Shown: positions 8,019 to 17,610, numbered from the stretch's first letter. The stretch is 64,000 nt of DNA from Parvularcula marina (GCF_003399445.1 NZ_QUQO01000001.1:1-64000), one strand, 5' to 3'. The notes: generated by a model not told the origin, from the sequence alone. Numbers and translations: made by a program.

Positions 8019-9073
8019 CACGACATCACCGGCATGTGCAAGGTCGCCTTCAGCCCGTCCTCTTGCCAATCGAGGCCGAGCTCTCCCCGTGCCGATTTGA
8101 GCAGGGTCGACATGATGCCGGAGCCAACCCCGGCCTCTTCGGGTACGTGATCAATTTTAGGCCCGCCGGTCTCCTTCCAGTCGAGGATTAAATGTCCATC
8201 CTCTTCGCGCCAGTCGAGAGTGACCTTGCCTTCGTCCGCACTCAGCGCGCCGTATTTCGTCGCATTGGTCGCCAGCTCATGAAGGACAAGTCCGACTAGT
8301 GAGATGGTCGAGGTCGAAAGGCCGATCTTTTCACCTCTCATGATAAAGACATCCTCCGAACCCGCCGCATAAGGAGAAAGGACGGCCGTCACGATCTCCG
8401 AGATGTCCGCTGGCCCAGCGCTGGCCGAGGAGAGGGCATTTTCATGCGCATTGCCAAGCGCCCGAATACGGCCATTGATCTTGTCCGTAACCTGCTTTGC
8501 ACCTTCCTGACGGCCCGTCAGAGAGACGATTGAACCGATCACGGAGAACATGTTCTTCATGCGGTGGGAAAGCTCACGCGCCAGCAGCTTTGCCTGATGC
8601 TCATCCGCTCGCGCGGCATGGACGTCCGAGACGTTCCATTGCGAGCCGAAAAAGTAGAGCAGCTCCCCGGTGTCGCCGTCGTAGATCGGGCCAAGGTGAA
8701 GTGCGTTCCAGAATTTAGTGCCGTCCTTGCGGTAGTTCAAAACCTCGACAACCAGCACTTCTTCCTCCCGGATCGCCTTGCGGATCAGGTTGAGGGAGTC
8801 TTCATCCGTATCCGGCCCCTGGAGGAAGCGGCAGTTCTTCCCGATCACTTCGTCATGGTCGTAGCCGGTCAGCATAAGGAAAGCCCGATTGGCAAAAATG
8901 ATCGGATTGTCGGGCTGGTTCGGATCAGTCAGGCAGACAGCCATGCGGGTCTGCGCCATGGCCCTTTCGAAAAGGACTCCGGTCGCACCCGTAAAATTAT
9001 CTTCAGGATGCCCACTTTCGGTGTCGTCGTGAGCGCTCTGTGACTGGGAAATGTTTTCGGTCGTCTTTTCCAT
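8018..9073 (-). CDS. lovK: LOV-domain histidine kinase (blue-light sensor), LovK-like
   Basis: 351 residues. The start at 9073 has GGAGG four bases upstream; a longer frame lacks this. Residues 30-150 are a LOV-type PAS domain with the flavin-binding signature GKNCRFLQGPDTD; Cys81 would form the photo-adduct with FMN. Next comes an HWE/HisKA2-class kinase: phosphoacceptor His170 in ARELSHRMKNMFSVIGSIV, the N-box HELATNATKYGALS, a W-x-E motif (LDWREED) and the G-box GVGSGIMSTLL. There are no membrane segments, so it is cytoplasmic. Order and architecture match Caulobacter lovK-lovR, where light and redox feed into the general stress response. The promoter at 9092-9117 supports stress control. 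Confidence 0.88.
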   Translation of the reverse strand: MEKTTENISQSQSAHDDTESGHPEDNFTGATGVLFERAMAQTRMAVCLTDPNQPDNPIIFANRAFLMLTGYDHDEVIGKNCRFLQGPDTDEDSLNLIRKAIREEEVLVVEVLNYRKDGTKFWNALHLGPIYDGDTGELLYFFGSQWNVSDVHAARADEHQAKLLARELSHRMKNMFSVIGSIVSLTGRQEGAKQVTDKINGRIRALGNAHENALSSASAGPADISEIVTAVLSPYAAGSEDVFIMRGEKIGLSTSTISLVGLVLHELATNATKYGALSADEGKVTLDWREEDGHLILDWKETGGPKIDHVPEEAGVGSGIMSTLLKSARGELGLDWQEDGLKATLHMPVMS

Positions 9074-9091
9074 GTCGCCTCCGCAAGAAGA

Positions 9092-9117
9092 AACGTGGAA
9101 CAATCATCCAAGGTTCC
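9092..9117 (-). promoter_or_regulatory. Predicted EcfG-type general stress response promoter
   Basis: On the minus strand GGAAC (9117-9113) is followed after exactly 17 bases by CGTT (9095-9092). This fits the alphaproteobacterial EcfG/SigT consensus GGAAC-N16/17-CGTT. The -10 element lies about 20 bases upstream of the kinase start codon, leaving room for a short leader holding the GGAGG site. In Caulobacter lovK-lovR is SigT-dependent; control here is inference from the match. Confidence 0.7.
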
Positions 9118-9281
9118 GAAGTGCTGGAAAGTCAATGTAAATCAATGACATAAGAATGTGCGTTGATGCATGTTTGGTAAGGCGGTCTGTACGGAATTGA
9201 GAGCGTCCCCCCTCGTAAAATAACGCTTCGGTCACCATATATAACTAGGTAGGCGCACCAGCGCCGTTGCAGGAGGGATTT

Positions 9282-10241
9282 ATGGAGCAGGGTCTGATTT
9301 TCGTCGCGGTATTCGTCGTTCTCGCATTTATCATCATTAATTCGATCGTGAAGATCGTCCCGCAGGGCTATCAATATACGGTCGAACGCTTCGGCAAATA
9401 CACAAAGACCCTGAAACCTGGCCTTCACATCCTCGTTCCTTTTATCGACTCGGTCGGCAAAAAAATGAACATGATGGAACAGGTGCTCGATATTCCGAGC
9501 CAGGAAGTTATCACCCGTGACAACGCCATGGTTCACGCCGATGCGGTCGCCTTTATCCAGGTCGTTGATGCCGCTCGGGCAGCCTATGAAGTCGCCAATC
9601 TTGACCGTGCGATTTCGAACCTCGCACAGACCAACATCCGCTCCGTGATCGGCTCGCTCGATCTCGATGAGACTCTGTCGAACCGGGATGACATCAATGA
9701 GCGGCTGCTGCGCGTCATCGATGCGGCAACCAATCCGTGGGGGATCAAAGTCACCCGTGTCGAGATCAAAGACCTCTCACCGCCTGCCGATATTACCGAG
9801 GCGATGGCCCGCCAGATGAAGGCAGAGCGTGTGAAGCGGGCGGAAATTCTGCAAGCTGAAGGTGACCGGAACTCGGCGATCCTCCGTGCCGAGGGCGCCA
9901 AGCAGTCGGCGATCCTTGAAGCCGAAGGCCGCCGAGAAGCTGCCTTCCGCGATGCCGAGGCGCGTGAACGTGAGGCACAAGCAGAGGCCGAAGCGACCAA
10001 GGCCGTCTCGGACGCCATTGCGGGCGGTGATGTTCAGGCCATCAACTACTTCGTCGCGCAGAAATATGTCGACGCCTTTGAAACGCTCGCCAAAGCACCG
10101 AACCAGAAATTCGTCATCCTGCCGACGGAACTGACCTCGCTTGCAAGCACGGTCGGCGGTGTCGGGGCACTGGCCAAGGCCATGATGGACGGCCAGCCGA
10201 TCAGCCCGGCAAACACTTCCGTGCCGCCGGCGCGTAGCTGA
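9282..10241 (+). CDS. SPFH/Band 7 membrane protein (QmcA/slipin type)
   Basis: 319 residues from ATG 9282, which has AGGAGGGA five bases upstream; an in-frame TTG 15 bases earlier lies before that site and is rejected. A single N-terminal helix (about 2-25) is followed by an SPFH domain ([32 protein letters not shown]). A long Glu/Ala-rich coiled coil (residues 175-245, with repeated [22 protein letters not shown] units) drives oligomerisation. Such proteins form membrane microdomain scaffolds. It is coupled with an NfeD-type partner 27 bases downstream, the standard pairing. Confidence 0.93.
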   Translation: MEQGLIFVAVFVVLAFIIINSIVKIVPQGYQYTVERFGKYTKTLKPGLHILVPFIDSVGKKMNMMEQVLDIPSQEVITRDNAMVHADAVAFIQVVDAARAAYEVANLDRAISNLAQTNIRSVIGSLDLDETLSNRDDINERLLRVIDAATNPWGIKVTRVEIKDLSPPADITEAMARQMKAERVKRAEILQAEGDRNSAILRAEGAKQSAILEAEGRREAAFRDAEAREREAQAEAEATKAVSDAIAGGDVQAINYFVAQKYVDAFETLAKAPNQKFVILPTELTSLASTVGGVGALAKAMMDGQPISPANTSVPPARS

Positions 10242-10268
10242 TTTGCCGGATAAGTTTGGGAGGCACTG

Positions 10269-10742
10269 ATGATTGAATTCTTGACCGATATGCCCTTCTG
10301 GGCCTGGTTCCTGATTGCAGGGGGGCTCCTCGTCCTAGAGCTTCTGACGGGGACGACCTTTCTTCTCTGGCCGGCGATTGCAGCGGCCATTGTCGGGCTC
10401 ATCACGACTGTGCAGCTCGACGGCCAGTGGGTGACGCAATGGCTGCTCTTTGCCGGTCTCACCGTCGGGCTTGGTGTGCTTGGCCGTCCTTATGCGGAGC
10501 GCTGGATCAGGAACACGCCGACCGACAAACCGGGTCTCAATGATTTCTCATCGAGCCGGGTAGGGCGACGCGGCGTGTCTGCGACGGCCTTTGTCGGCGG
10601 TCAGGGCCGGATCAGTCTGGGGGACACTGAATGGTCAGCTCGGCTGGAAACGGGTCACGGTGAGTTGGCTGTTGGTCAATCCGTTGAAGTGACAGCGACA
10701 GACGGGACGGTCATGATCGTCCGCCCGCTGGGGCAAGCCTGA
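10269..10742 (+). CDS. NfeD-family membrane protein (short type)
   Basis: 157 residues: two or three hydrophobic helices in the first 80 residues (WAWFLIAGGLLVLELLTGTTFLLWPAIAAAIVG), then a C-terminal OB-fold-like domain GVSATAFVGGQGRISLGDTEWSAR...VTATDGTVMIV. It lacks the ClpP-like protease domain of long NfeD proteins and corresponds to YbbJ, the partner of the SPFH protein QmcA in E. coli. It follows the SPFH gene, so both are likely one operon involved in membrane organisation. Confidence 0.9.
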   Translation: MIEFLTDMPFWAWFLIAGGLLVLELLTGTTFLLWPAIAAAIVGLITTVQLDGQWVTQWLLFAGLTVGLGVLGRPYAERWIRNTPTDKPGLNDFSSSRVGRRGVSATAFVGGQGRISLGDTEWSARLETGHGELAVGQSVEVTATDGTVMIVRPLGQA

Positions 10743-10745
10743 CGC

Positions 10746-11765
10746 TTACCACTTGCCCAATTTCATCGCGAAGCTGAGCGCGCCGAATTCATCCGAGCCG
10801 CCCGAGTTCTCGAATTCGCTTGATCGGAAGACGTGGATGTAACTCAGCTGGAAACGGTCATACTGCAGGACGACACCTGCTTGTGCGTCTCCGACCAGCG
10901 GGTGCTTGTCGACCGTAACGATATCATCCGAAAACAGACGGCCATCTAGGAAGATGCTGCGTGCAACCGCGCGTCCCTCAAAGCCGCCAAAGACATGCCA
11001 GCTGAAACCTGGTACCGATGCAAAATAGGCTGTGCCGCCGAGGCCCGGTGTGACGCGGACGGGGCCATAGTCCTTGGCCAGATTATCGCCAATGCGGAAC
11101 GTCAGGCTGGTGTGCACGTCGGTCTGAACATTCCCCACGGTGACACCATAGGCCGGGATCATGTCGATCTCGATCCAGCCATCACCGATTGACGTGCCGA
11201 TCCGGCGGCGCTGGTCCAGCGTGATCGCTATCCCTAACTCGTCCCCGATCTGATTATCCCAACCCTCGGCTTCGACGCCGCCGATCAGGCGATGGGCGAA
11301 GTTCTGAGCGTCCTCACCAAGAGCGGAAGGGCCGACCATGCCGACCTGCGCCGTCAGTTGCGTCAGGCGGTCATTTTCTTCGACCATGGTTGTGTATTCG
11401 CCATAGAGATAGGCCGCATACGGATGCTCACCCGGTAGAGGTGCCGTCGCGAGCGTGTGCTCTGGCGTATAAAGCGACTGGCCAAGGCCAAAACCGATGC
11501 GCGCCTCGGCACCCGGTCCCATGCCGAGGAGATGCTCAGCGGCAAAGGCGGCGAGCCCAGCTGGCGGGCGCGGCCCAGACAGCCATGAGGCTTTGGAGCC
11601 ATTGGTGTAGTTGAAATCGTCCGAGGCGAAATAATCATTCTCGAAGGTGAATGAGATCGTCGCGTCGTTGATATGCGTGTGCTTCTTGTCGTCCGCCCCT
11701 GCAGAAGCGGCAGATGCGAAAAGGACCACGGCTGAGATGCCGGTACTCAGTAACTTGCCTTGCAT
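10746..11765 (-). CDS. LpxR-like lipid A deacylase family protein (DUF2219)
   Basis: 339 residues with a signal peptide ending near residue 24 (ASAASAGADD) and a C-terminal aromatic residue (KLGKW) typical of outer-membrane beta-barrels. The LpxR/DUF2219 signatures are present: FTFENDYFASDDFNYTNGSKASW near the N-terminus (calcium and active-site Asn/Asp, and the Ser-containing loop), GLGQSLYTPEHT, PYAAYLYGEY, and the NFAHRLIGG segment with the catalytic-type His. LpxR of Salmonella removes the 3'-acyloxyacyl group of lipid A; activity here is inferred. It converges with the NfeD gene, with only 3 bases between stops. Confidence 0.85.
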   Translation of the reverse strand: MQGKLLSTGISAVVLFASAASAGADDKKHTHINDATISFTFENDYFASDDFNYTNGSKASWLSGPRPPAGLAAFAAEHLLGMGPGAEARIGFGLGQSLYTPEHTLATAPLPGEHPYAAYLYGEYTTMVEENDRLTQLTAQVGMVGPSALGEDAQNFAHRLIGGVEAEGWDNQIGDELGIAITLDQRRRIGTSIGDGWIEIDMIPAYGVTVGNVQTDVHTSLTFRIGDNLAKDYGPVRVTPGLGGTAYFASVPGFSWHVFGGFEGRAVARSIFLDGRLFSDDIVTVDKHPLVGDAQAGVVLQYDRFQLSYIHVFRSSEFENSGGSDEFGALSFAMKLGKW

Positions 11766-11891
11766 CAGTTTAAAGGCCCCCCCGGGTCATACACATTCTG
11801 ATGTCGGTATTGCTTAGACCAGAACGATAATTCTGGAAAGCTTTCTGCTGGCGCGGTTTATGCGGCACCACTTCCCCTTTAATCAAGCCTG

Positions 11892-12830
11892 ATGACCCAG
11901 TTTCCCCTTCGTTCAATATTGGTGCCAGAGGAGGGCCAGCGCGCAATCGGTGCGCTGCTGGCAGGCGCCCGGCTTGATATTGAGATCGTCCTTGGGGCGG
12001 ATGCCGAGCCCCTTGCGTCTCCTTATGCCGTGATCGCCTTCGATCCCGGCCCCGTCATCAACCGTTTTGCTGATGCGGCCTGGGTTCATGTCGCGGGCGC
12101 GGGGACCGACAAGATCGAAGCGGCGATGGAGTTCACGCCGCCGCTGATGACCCGCACGTTGGGAGAGCTCGGGGCGCAGATCGCCGAATATGTGCTCGGC
12201 TATGTGCTCCAGCGCAGCCAGCGCATGGCGGCGCGCGCCCAAGCGCAGGCGCGGGCAGAATGGTCGAAAGATGCAACGCAGCCGAGATACCTGAACGGCC
12301 AGCGGGCGGTCATCTTCGGCACGGGCGCAATCGCGCAGGAGATTGCCCTGCGGCTTACCCAGTTCGGCGTGATCGTCGATGGTGCCTCCCGCAGCGGGAA
12401 CGCTGTTACCCCCTTCCGGCAGGTGGTGCGGGCCACAGACTGGCGCGCGCTTGAGCCTGAGACGGTAGATATCGTGGTGCTGGCCTTGCCGAACCGTCCC
12501 GGCACCAAGGGGCTGATCGGGCATGAGATCCTGTCCGCATTCCGCGGCGCGCAGCTTATCAATATCGGTCGCGGCGAAGTGCTCAACGAGCGCGCGCTGA
12601 TCGATGCGCTGGCGGCGGGCGAGATCAGCGAGGCTGCGCTTGATGTCTTCGCGACAGAGCCCTTGCCGGCGAGCTCTCCGCTCTGGTCGCACCCTCACGT
12701 GAAGGTGACGCCGCATGTCTCCGGGCTCACCCGGCCGGAGGACACAGTGGACGCATTTCTTGCAGCTCTGGATGCGTTAGAGCGTGGCGAGACGCCGCCC
12801 CTTCTGGTTAATCCGGGGGCAGGGTATTGA
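11892..12830 (+). CDS. D-2-hydroxyacid dehydrogenase (GhrA-like)
   Basis: 312 residues, NAD(P)-dependent oxidoreductase of the D-isomer 2-hydroxyacid family. The nucleotide site AVIFGTGAIAQEIALRL starts near residue 140. The catalytic set is Arg in INIGRGEVLNE, Glu in ALDVFATEPLP and His in KVTPHVSGLTRPED. The short N-terminal domain resembles glyoxylate/hydroxypyruvate reductase A. The exact substrate is unknown. It lies divergent from the LpxR-like gene across 126 bases. Confidence 0.88.
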   Translation: MTQFPLRSILVPEEGQRAIGALLAGARLDIEIVLGADAEPLASPYAVIAFDPGPVINRFADAAWVHVAGAGTDKIEAAMEFTPPLMTRTLGELGAQIAEYVLGYVLQRSQRMAARAQAQARAEWSKDATQPRYLNGQRAVIFGTGAIAQEIALRLTQFGVIVDGASRSGNAVTPFRQVVRATDWRALEPETVDIVVLALPNRPGTKGLIGHEILSAFRGAQLINIGRGEVLNERALIDALAAGEISEAALDVFATEPLPASSPLWSHPHVKVTPHVSGLTRPEDTVDAFLAALDALERGETPPLLVNPGAGY

Positions 12831-12952
12831 TTTTCCGCGCAAAGCGGGCTGATGGCATGAAAATCGCTGGAAGTAGCAGGCTGAGTCAGTTTATGTGCGC
12901 GCGGGAGAATGTCCCGGGCCTTTCGGTGGGGCGCCGACCCAAGGGGATGAGA

Positions 12953-13552
12953 ATGCGATTTCGTTTTGCCAGTGTTTTGCTTGTTGCTGCCGCTTTGACG
13001 GCCTGTGTGTCGTCACCGAACCCGGAAGCGGAGAAGCGGGCCAAGGCCTGGCGCATGGTCAATAACACGACCGATGTGACCGTTGTCGGTGAGAACCGTC
13101 TGCGGCTGATCAGTGATACGCCTTTCGCCGCTGGCGGCGATGAAATGGAAAAGGCGATGCTGCTGCGCGCCGCCGGTGAAGCGATCGACCGCGACTATCC
13201 GCGCTTTTCGATTGTCTATGTCGATTACCACCAGCGCGGCATTGGCGGCTGGTTCGGGCCGGACCTCGGCGATTCAACCAAGCGCTGGATCGGTACCTAT
13301 GAGGATCTTCTCTCAGCCCGCGACCGCGCCGATCTCGACGGCAGTCTCGACAGCCCGTTCGGTTTCAAGAGCATGGACGTTGTCATCCGCCTCTTGGCTG
13401 AAGACGAAGAGCCGACACGTGCCGCTTTCTCAACCGAAGCGATTTTCGAGAATCTGATCGATGACCGTATCGACCGGCATAATCTGCAGGCCAATCCGCG
13501 GGTCGCGATTCCCAAGCTGAAAACGCCGAATATCTTCAAGCGCAACCGCTAA
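12953..13552 (+). CDS. Hypothetical lipoprotein
   Basis: 199 residues from ATG 12953, which is six bases after AAGGGG; the frame is open well upstream but gives no signal peptide. The N-terminus MRFRFASVLLVAAALTAC is a lipoprotein signal with lipobox L-T-A-C. The mature part (about 180 residues) has KRAKAWRMVNNTTDVTVVGENRL and EAIDRDYPRFSIVYVDY and ends in a basic tail. It is found downstream of the hydroxyacid dehydrogenase. No function can be assigned. Confidence 0.75.
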   Translation: MRFRFASVLLVAAALTACVSSPNPEAEKRAKAWRMVNNTTDVTVVGENRLRLISDTPFAAGGDEMEKAMLLRAAGEAIDRDYPRFSIVYVDYHQRGIGGWFGPDLGDSTKRWIGTYEDLLSARDRADLDGSLDSPFGFKSMDVVIRLLAEDEEPTRAAFSTEAIFENLIDDRIDRHNLQANPRVAIPKLKTPNIFKRNR

Positions 13553-13555
13553 GCG

Positions 13556-13882
13556 CTACTGTGTCACCATGGCGGCGGCCGCAAAGGTCGTCGCAAAGCC
13601 CACCACCGGAAACAGCACTGTCTTGAACTTGCTGTTCCGGAAAAGGAGCGCCATCACCCCGAGTGAGAACGCAAAGGCGAGCCCGCCAATGGTGGCAATG
13701 GCGCCGAGCACCTCTGCATCCAGAAACCGGGTCTCTTCCTCGCGCTGGGCGGCATAGATAAAGCCCGCCATCGCCACGAAGATGAAATATTGCAGGGCGA
13801 GGCCGACGACACTCTTGAGCACACTAAGCAAGAGCAGGAGCGCGCCTGCAGCGGCGATGATCCAGACCCAGCCATCCTCCAT
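13556..13882 (-). CDS. Small membrane protein of unknown function
   Basis: 108 residues, almost entirely hydrophobic, with about four membrane helices (5-24, 28-45, 58-82, 90-106) and a short charged loop AAQREEETRFLD. It converges with the lipoprotein gene, 3 bases between stops. No family is recognised. Confidence 0.6.
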   Translation of the reverse strand: MEDGWVWIIAAAGALLLLLSVLKSVVGLALQYFIFVAMAGFIYAAQREEETRFLDAEVLGAIATIGGLAFAFSLGVMALLFRNSKFKTVLFPVVGFATTFAAAAMVTQ

Positions 13883-13969
13883 GTCGTGTGTCTCCCTGAT
13901 TGCGGCGGCGTGCCGCCTGCCTCCTGACCACCATTAGGGTTTATATGGGGTTACGAAGTGGAGCCCGCC

Positions 13970-15517
13970 ATGGCGGCATTGCGCCTTATCCTTGGAGATC
14001 AGCTCAGCCGTGGGGTCTCGGCCCTGTCCGGGCTCGACCGCGATGCAGATATTATCCTGATGGCGGAGGTCATGTCGGAGGCAAGTTACGTCCGGCATCA
14101 CCAGCAAAAGATCGCTTTCTTGTTCTCGGCCATGCGCCATTTCGCGGCTGATCTCGAAAAGGAGGGCATCAGGGTTCGCTATGTCCGGCTTGATGACAGC
14201 GGAAATAGCGGGTCGCTTTATGGCGAGGTCGAGAGGGCACTCGCGGAATGCGATGGGCTCGATGAGCTGATCGTCACCGAGTGCGGGGAGTATCGTCTCG
14301 CAGAAGAAATGGCGGGCTGGGCGGATCGGTTGGGACGGCCGGTCGAGATCCGGGAGGATGATCGGTTTGTCTGCTCTCTGACGGAATTCGAGAAATGGGC
14401 CTCAGGCCGCAAGACGCTCCGTATGGAATATTTCTATCGCGAGATGCGAAAGAAAACCGGCCTTCTGATGGATGGGGATGACCCCGAAGGCGGCGAGTGG
14501 AATTATGATACCGAGAACCGCAAGAAACTCCCGAAAGGCTATAGGCCGCCGACGCGCAAAGCCGTCCGCCATGACGATGTGACGAAGGAGGTGCTGGATC
14601 TGGTCGCGGACCGCTTCGGGGATCATTTCGGCACACTCGATGGGTTCAGTTATGGAGTCACGCGAGATCAGGCCCTGCGTCAGATGGATGATTTCATCGA
14701 GGTCTCGCTCCCAAAATTCGGCGACTATCAGGACGCGATGGCAACGAGGGAAGATTTCCTCAATCACTCGCTTCTCTCGGCCTATCTGAATGCGGGGCTG
14801 CTCTTGCCGATGGAGATCTGCGAGGCAGCAGAAGAGGCGTATAAGGAAGGTCATGTGCCGCTGAACGCGGCGGAGGGGTTCATCCGGCAGGTCATCGGCT
14901 GGCGGGAATTTATCCGCGGTGTCTACTGGCTGAAAATGCCGGCCTATAAGGAAACGAATGCCCTGAAAGCAGACCGTCCGTTGCCGGATTTCTACTGGAC
15001 TGGTGAGACGGACATGCATTGCGTGGCGGAAGTCGTCCGCTCAACGCGGGACAATGCCTATGCGCATCACATCCAGCGCCTGATGGTGACGGGGAATTTT
15101 GCGCTGCTCGCCGGGATTGCGCCGGAGGCGATCAATGAGTGGTATCTGATCGTTTATGCGGACGCCTATGAATGGGTGCAGCTACCCAATACGCATGGCA
15201 TGGCGATTTTCGCTGATGGCGGGGTGGTGGGTTCAAAACCCTATGCTGCCTCCGGTGCCTATATCAATCGGATGTCGGATTATTGCTCAAGCTGCCGCTT
15301 CAAGGTCACCAAGAAGACAGGCGATGATGCTTGTCCTTTCAACTATCTCTACTGGGATTTCCTGATGCGGAATGAAAAATCCTTACGCGGTAATCACCGG
15401 ATGGGGATGATGTTCAAGAATCTTGATCGCAAGAGCGAGGAGGAGAGTGAAGAGCTGAAGTCGCAAGCAAAAGCGTTTCTGGATGGCCTGCCTTCAGGGA
15501 CAAAGGGGCTTTACTAA
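13970..15517 (+). CDS. phrB: Iron-sulfur (6-4) photolyase, PhrB/FeS-BCP family
   Basis: 515 residues; GGAG precedes ATG 13970 by seven bases, better than the in-frame GTG at 13958. Repairs UV (6-4) photoproducts using light and FAD. The N-terminal alpha/beta domain (MAALRLILGDQLSRGVSAL) and C-terminal FAD domain match the deoxyribodipyrimidine photolyase-related family. Four cluster cysteines are at 351 (DMHCVAEV), 439 and 442 (YCSSC) and 455 (DACPFNYLYW). They match the spacing I recall for Agrobacterium PhrB (350, 438, 441, 454), predicting a [4Fe-4S] cluster. Confidence 0.93.
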   Translation: MAALRLILGDQLSRGVSALSGLDRDADIILMAEVMSEASYVRHHQQKIAFLFSAMRHFAADLEKEGIRVRYVRLDDSGNSGSLYGEVERALAECDGLDELIVTECGEYRLAEEMAGWADRLGRPVEIREDDRFVCSLTEFEKWASGRKTLRMEYFYREMRKKTGLLMDGDDPEGGEWNYDTENRKKLPKGYRPPTRKAVRHDDVTKEVLDLVADRFGDHFGTLDGFSYGVTRDQALRQMDDFIEVSLPKFGDYQDAMATREDFLNHSLLSAYLNAGLLLPMEICEAAEEAYKEGHVPLNAAEGFIRQVIGWREFIRGVYWLKMPAYKETNALKADRPLPDFYWTGETDMHCVAEVVRSTRDNAYAHHIQRLMVTGNFALLAGIAPEAINEWYLIVYADAYEWVQLPNTHGMAIFADGGVVGSKPYAASGAYINRMSDYCSSCRFKVTKKTGDDACPFNYLYWDFLMRNEKSLRGNHRMGMMFKNLDRKSEEESEELKSQAKAFLDGLPSGTKGLY

Positions 15518-15561
15518 GATAAAGGCTTTTCCCGAAGGGCTGAGCCGCCTAGGGCGGCGAC

Positions 15562-16755
15562 ATGAATTCGAAATTCGATATTGTTGTCATTGGCGCGGGC
15601 GCGGCGGGACTGTTCTGTGCGGGGCTCGCCGGGCAAATGGGCCAGCGCGTGCTTGTCATCGATCATGCGAAAAAGCCCGCCGAGAAGGTCCGCATTTCAG
15701 GTGGCGGGCGGTGCAATTTCACCAATATCCATACGTCCCCGGACCGGTTCATCTCGGCCAATCCGCATTTCGCCAAATCCGCGCTGGCGCGATATACGCC
15801 AAACGATTTCTGTGAGCTGATGGCCCGCCATCATCTGACCTGGAATGAAAAGACGCTGGGGCAGCTTTTCTGTGACCAGAAATCGGGCGCGGTGATCCGG
15901 CTGTTACTCGATGAGTTGGAGACCGGGCAGGGCGAGCTGTGGCTGGAGACCAAGGTCGAGAACATCGATCCGTCAGGTGACGGATTTAGCGTCAAAACCA
16001 CGCGGGGGACGGTTGAGGTCAACAAAGTCGTGATCGCGACCGGCGGGCTCTCCATCCCGAAAATGGGTGCTACCGGCTTTGCCTATCATGTCGCGCGGCA
16101 GTTCGGCCATGAAGTCGTGCCGCGTCGGGCGGGGCTCGTGCCGTTCACTTTCGAGGGCGAGGCACTGGAGAGGTTCGCTTCGATTTCTGGTACTGCCCTG
16201 CCGGTCCGGGCGGCGACGGGCGGCAGGACCTTCGAAGAGGCGATGCTCTTTACCCATCGCGGGCTTTCGGGCCCGGCGATCCTTCAGGTCTCGTCCTATT
16301 GGGAGGAGGGCGCGCCTGTCACGCTTGATCTTCTGACTGGCGCGGGGGGTGAAGATGCTCTTCTGGCACTCAAACGCGCGCATCCGAAAAAGACGCTTGG
16401 TGGGGCGATGGACGGGCTCCTACCCGGACGGCTCCTCCGGCTGCTGACGGAGACCGGGCATATTCCTCAGACTGGCCCGCTAGCGGAAGTCTCCGACCGG
16501 GATATCTCCACCGTTGCGGCGGGGCTCGGGGCGTTCGAGGTCACCCCATCCGGGACCGAAGGCTACCGCACGGCGGAAGTGACGTTAGGTGGGGTAGATA
16601 CGGACGGGCTCTCCTCAAAAACGATGGAGAGCAAGCACCAGTCCGGGCTCTATTTCATCGGCGAATGCGTCGATGTGACGGGCTGGCTCGGCGGCTATAA
16701 TTTCCAGTGGGCCTGGGCCAGTGCCCATGCCGCCGCGATGGCTGTAGTGGGGTAG
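15562..16755 (+). CDS. FAD/NAD(P)-dependent oxidoreductase, HI0933/YhiN family
   Basis: 397 residues. The N-terminal FAD-binding motif is VVIGAGAAGLFCAGLAGQMG, followed by the family-specific KVRISGGGRCNFTN (residues 35-55). The ATGGLSIPKMGATG segment near 155 and the C-terminal GLYFIGECVDVTGWLGGYNFQWAWASAHAAA complete the HI0933-like fold. The biochemical role of this conserved flavoprotein family is unsettled. It follows the photolyase gene by 44 bases and may be co-transcribed. Confidence 0.9.
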   Translation: MNSKFDIVVIGAGAAGLFCAGLAGQMGQRVLVIDHAKKPAEKVRISGGGRCNFTNIHTSPDRFISANPHFAKSALARYTPNDFCELMARHHLTWNEKTLGQLFCDQKSGAVIRLLLDELETGQGELWLETKVENIDPSGDGFSVKTTRGTVEVNKVVIATGGLSIPKMGATGFAYHVARQFGHEVVPRRAGLVPFTFEGEALERFASISGTALPVRAATGGRTFEEAMLFTHRGLSGPAILQVSSYWEEGAPVTLDLLTGAGGEDALLALKRAHPKKTLGGAMDGLLPGRLLRLLTETGHIPQTGPLAEVSDRDISTVAAGLGAFEVTPSGTEGYRTAEVTLGGVDTDGLSSKTMESKHQSGLYFIGECVDVTGWLGGYNFQWAWASAHAAAMAVVG

Positions 16756-16771
16756 AGCGCTCGCCCTTGTG

Positions 16772-16816
16772 CCTCGTCTTTCGAGGCTGACCTGCGGTCA
16801 GCACCTCAGGATGAGG
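16772..16816. repeat. Palindromic intergenic repeat element
   Basis: A perfect 7-bp stem (GCTGACC at 16786-16792 against GGTCAGC at 16796-16802, loop TGC) is nested inside CCTCGTCTTTCGAGG and CCTCAGGATGAGG arms. Elements with CCTCAGGATGAGG ends are common dispersed repeats of alphaproteobacteria. It lies between the convergent flavoprotein and lexA genes and could also fold in the transcripts as a terminator-like structure. Confidence 0.6.
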
Positions 16817-16826
16817 CTGGTGGGGA

Positions 16827-17522
16827 TCAATACTCCCGCAGCAATCCCGTCAGGCGGCCCTGTACCTTGACCTGATCGGCGCCGAAGATGCGAGTTTCGT
16901 AAGCAGGGTTCGCCGCCTCAAGTGCAATCGAATTGCCACGCTTACGGAGGGTTTTGAGGGTCGCTTCTTCATCCTCGACGAGGGCCACGACGATCTCGCC
17001 ATTGCCGGCATCATCACAGCGCTGAAGGATCACGGTATCACCGTCAAAGATCCCGGCCTCGATCATGGAATCGCCCTGGACCTCGAGCGCGAAATGCTCA
17101 CCGCCGCGCATCATGGAGGGCGGCACGGAGACGCGCGCCTGCTCATGCTGAATGGCGGCAATCGGCGTGCCCGCAGCGATCCGGCCAAGGACGGGGAGTT
17201 CGGTCATGTGCGGGGCAGGTTCGATCTCACGTCGTTTCGGCGGATCGAGGTTTTCGATCACGGACGGAATGAACCCGGCGCGTTTCTTCTCGGCGCCCAT
17301 GGTCGCGGCCTCGGGCAGGCGGGTCACTTCCAGCGCGCGGGCCTTATGCGCAAGGCGCTTGATAAATCCGCGTTCTTCGAGCGCAGTGATCAGCCGGTGA
17401 ATGCCCGACTTTGATTTCAGATCCAGCGCTTCTTTCATTTCCTCAAAAGAGGGGGAGACCCCGGTTTCGAGAATCCGCTCATGAATGAACATCAAAAGCG
17501 CGTGCTGCTTCGGCGTCAGCAT
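16827..17522 (-). CDS. lexA: LexA repressor
   Basis: 231 residues, SOS repressor and self-cleaving serine peptidase. The N-terminal helix-turn-helix spans about 1-65 ([17 protein letters not shown]...[25 protein letters not shown]). The Ala-Gly cleavage site is 117-118 in [12 protein letters not shown]. Catalytic Ser152 is in [10 protein letters not shown] and Lys190 in EATLKTLRK. An SOS box of the alphaproteobacterial type lies 89 bases upstream (17611-17625), consistent with autoregulation. In many relatives lexA sits beside trpC and moa/moe genes; here it is about 4 kb from trpC. Confidence 0.97.
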   Translation of the reverse strand: MLTPKQHALLMFIHERILETGVSPSFEEMKEALDLKSKSGIHRLITALEERGFIKRLAHKARALEVTRLPEAATMGAEKKRAGFIPSVIENLDPPKRREIEPAPHMTELPVLGRIAAGTPIAAIQHEQARVSVPPSMMRGGEHFALEVQGDSMIEAGIFDGDTVILQRCDDAGNGEIVVALVEDEEATLKTLRKRGNSIALEAANPAYETRIFGADQVKVQGRLTGLLREY

Positions 17523-17610
17523 ATGTCATATCCTTTCCCGCACATCTGGCGGTGGTTTCGGGGCCGGACCCAAAACAGGGGCAATCTCGGCTCCGGAACA
17601 AAGCATGATC

